From Nitrogeniibacter sp041600915 (GTDB lineage: Bacteria > Pseudomonadota > Gammaproteobacteria > Burkholderiales > Rhodocyclaceae): a stretch of DNA of 6,941 bases. Below, piece by piece: positions 6,044 to 6,941 of the stretch. The notes under the pieces are model-generated. The model ran no database searches. It was not told where the DNA came from and was given only the letters and a program-made list of their open reading frames with translations. The DNA is taken from the NCBI GenBank assembly GCA_041600915.1, contig JBFIJC010000207.1, forward strand, positions 1 through 6,941, written 5' to 3'. A program made the translations under genes and the position numbers. Every line of letters starts with the position of its first letter. Position 1 is the first letter of the stretch.

Positions 6044-6844
6044 TCAGCGACCTTTCCAGACCGGCTTGCGCTTGGCAATGAAGGCGTCGATGCCTTCGCC
6101 CGCGTCCTCGGTCATCATGTTGCAGGCCATGGTTTCTGCGGCACTCTGGTAAGCCGCTTCAATACCCATTTCGAGCTGCTGATAGAACAACTGCTTGCCC
6201 ATGCTGATGGCCGCCGCCGACTTGTTGCAGATCGACGCAGCCAGTTTGGCAACTTCTTCGTCAAGTTGATCGAGCGGCACCACCCGGTTGATCAGGCCAC
6301 GGCGCTGAGCTTCGGGCGCATCAATAAACTCGCCGGTCACCAGCATCTCGAAGGCAGCCTTGCGCCCCATATTGCGCGACAGACCGACACTCGGCGTCGA
6401 GCAAAACAGCCCCACATTGATGCCCGACACCGCAAAGCGTGCCCCTTCAGCCGCCACCGCCATGTCGCACATCGACACCAGCTGGCAGCCGGCCGCGGTG
6501 GCGATGCTGTGCACCCGCGCGATCACCGGTTGCGGAATGGCGATGATCTTGCACATCAGCTTGCCGCACAGGCGGAACAGCGCCTGCTGGAACTCAATTG
6601 TGTGATTGCCGCGCATTTCCTTCAGGTCATGCCCGGCGCAAAAGGCTTTGCCCTCACCCGCCAGCACCACCACACGCACCGCCGGATTGGTCGCAATCGC
6701 ATCCAGCTCGGTGATCAGCGCGTTGAGCATCGCCTCGGACAAGGCATTGAACTGCGCCGGGCGATTCAGGGTCAGGTGGGCGACACCATCGCGGTCCTCG
6801 CGCAAGACCATCGGGCTATCGTCCTGATTCAGCACTGCACTCAT
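6044..6844 (-). CDS. Crotonase-superfamily protein (enoyl-CoA hydratase/isomerase-like, ECHDC3-like) with non-canonical active site
   Basis: A 266-residue crotonase-fold protein. The CoA and oxyanion-hole segments are present: GKAFCAGHDLKEM (65-77) and HSIATAAGCQLVSMCDMAVA (112-131). The C-terminal trimerisation helices and the ending FIAKRKPVWKGR are typical. However, the two glutamates that catalyse hydration in classical enoyl-CoA hydratase are replaced: the GGGCEL position is GCQL (Q121) and the QPEI position is VSGI (G141). Classical hydratase activity is therefore doubtful; another crotonase reaction or a non-hydratase role is possible. The overall sequence looks like the ECHDC3 group. 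The ATG at 6842-6844 has AGGAGG (6850-6855) at 5 nt; a longer frame from 6922 lacks such support. It heads a likely two-gene unit with tatD. It is commonly annotated simply as enoyl-CoA hydratase. Confidence 0.93.
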   Translation of the reverse strand: MSAVLNQDDSPMVLREDRDGVAHLTLNRPAQFNALSEAMLNALITELDAIATNPAVRVVVLAGEGKAFCAGHDLKEMRGNHTIEFQQALFRLCGKLMCKIIAIPQPVIARVHSIATAAGCQLVSMCDMAVAAEGARFAVSGINVGLFCSTPSVGLSRNMGRKAAFEMLVTGEFIDAPEAQRRGLINRVVPLDQLDEEVAKLAASICNKSAAAISMGKQLFYQQLEMGIEAAYQSAAETMACNMMTEDAGEGIDAFIAKRKPVWKGR

Positions 6845-6860
6845 GATTCCCTCCTCGGTG

Positions 6861-6885
6861 CCGGGCGGGCTCTGCACACGCCCGG
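6861..6885 (-). promoter_or_regulatory. GC-rich hairpin just upstream of the crotonase ribosome binding site
   Basis: CCGGGCG (6861-6867) and CGCCCGG (6879-6885) form a 7-bp stem with an 11-nt loop, ending 5 nt before the AGGAGG of the crotonase gene. There is no T run, so it is not an intrinsic terminator. It may be a leader structure or chance in GC-rich DNA. No convincing promoter was found in 6845-6941. Confidence 0.3.
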
Positions 6886-6941
6886 GCATTGTCACGGCCG
6901 CTCTCGGTTGTGAACGACGCACTCAATTCATGGTAGCGCGC

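Noticed and set aside
6025..6078. An 18-residue N-terminal extension of the TatD protein.
   Set aside because: It overlaps the crotonase gene, and TatD proteins normally begin at the metal-binding DTHxH segment, as the ATG at 6022-6024 provides.
6005..6913. A 302-codon open plus-strand frame opposite the crotonase gene.
   Set aside because: It is an antisense shadow of a clear crotonase-family gene, rich in His and Arg, with no motif.

Overview
The window is chromosomal DNA of a GC-rich proteobacterium. It is most like a Betaproteobacterium of the Rhodocyclales type (Azoarcus/Thauera-like). This is inferred from protein style and from an etfBA plus long acyl-CoA dehydrogenase arrangement, not from a database match. 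The theme is acyl-CoA (fatty-acid-type) beta-oxidation and its electron transfer. No tRNA, rRNA, insertion sequence, CRISPR array or phage gene was seen.

Layout from right to left. A minus-strand pair lies at the right: a crotonase-family protein (6044-6844), then a YjjV-type TatD metallohydrolase (5248-6024). A TetR-family regulator (4643-5236, plus strand) converges on the tatD gene; both stop codons sit in one small inverted repeat. Divergent from the regulator is a minus-strand operon: etfB (3722-4471), etfA (2784-3719), a CbiM/COG3235-like membrane protein (2100-2765) and a 598-residue acyl-CoA dehydrogenase (245-2041). It ends at a strong intrinsic terminator (187-229). Beyond that, 1-180 holds no certain gene; the 5' end of another minus-strand gene may run off the left edge.

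How the parts fit. The acyl-CoA dehydrogenase oxidises an acyl-CoA with FAD and passes electrons to the EtfAB flavoprotein, which would deliver them to ETF:quinone oxidoreductase (not in this window). The TetR regulator probably senses an acyl-CoA or related ligand and represses both itself and the etf operon.

The most striking signal is in the 171-bp tetR-etfB intergenic region. Three 18-bp palindromes of the form CCRTAC-N6-GTATGG (the third with one mismatch) cover the predicted -35, -10 and start of the etfB promoter and the start codon of tetR. Other notable points are a perfect 10-bp-arm palindrome over the GTG start of the membrane gene, a TTG start for etfB, the membrane gene's place inside an etf/acd operon, and a crotonase-family protein lacking both canonical catalytic glutamates. 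I found no clearly new multi-gene system; the operator array with its regulator and operon is the best candidate for a compact, testable regulatory circuit.
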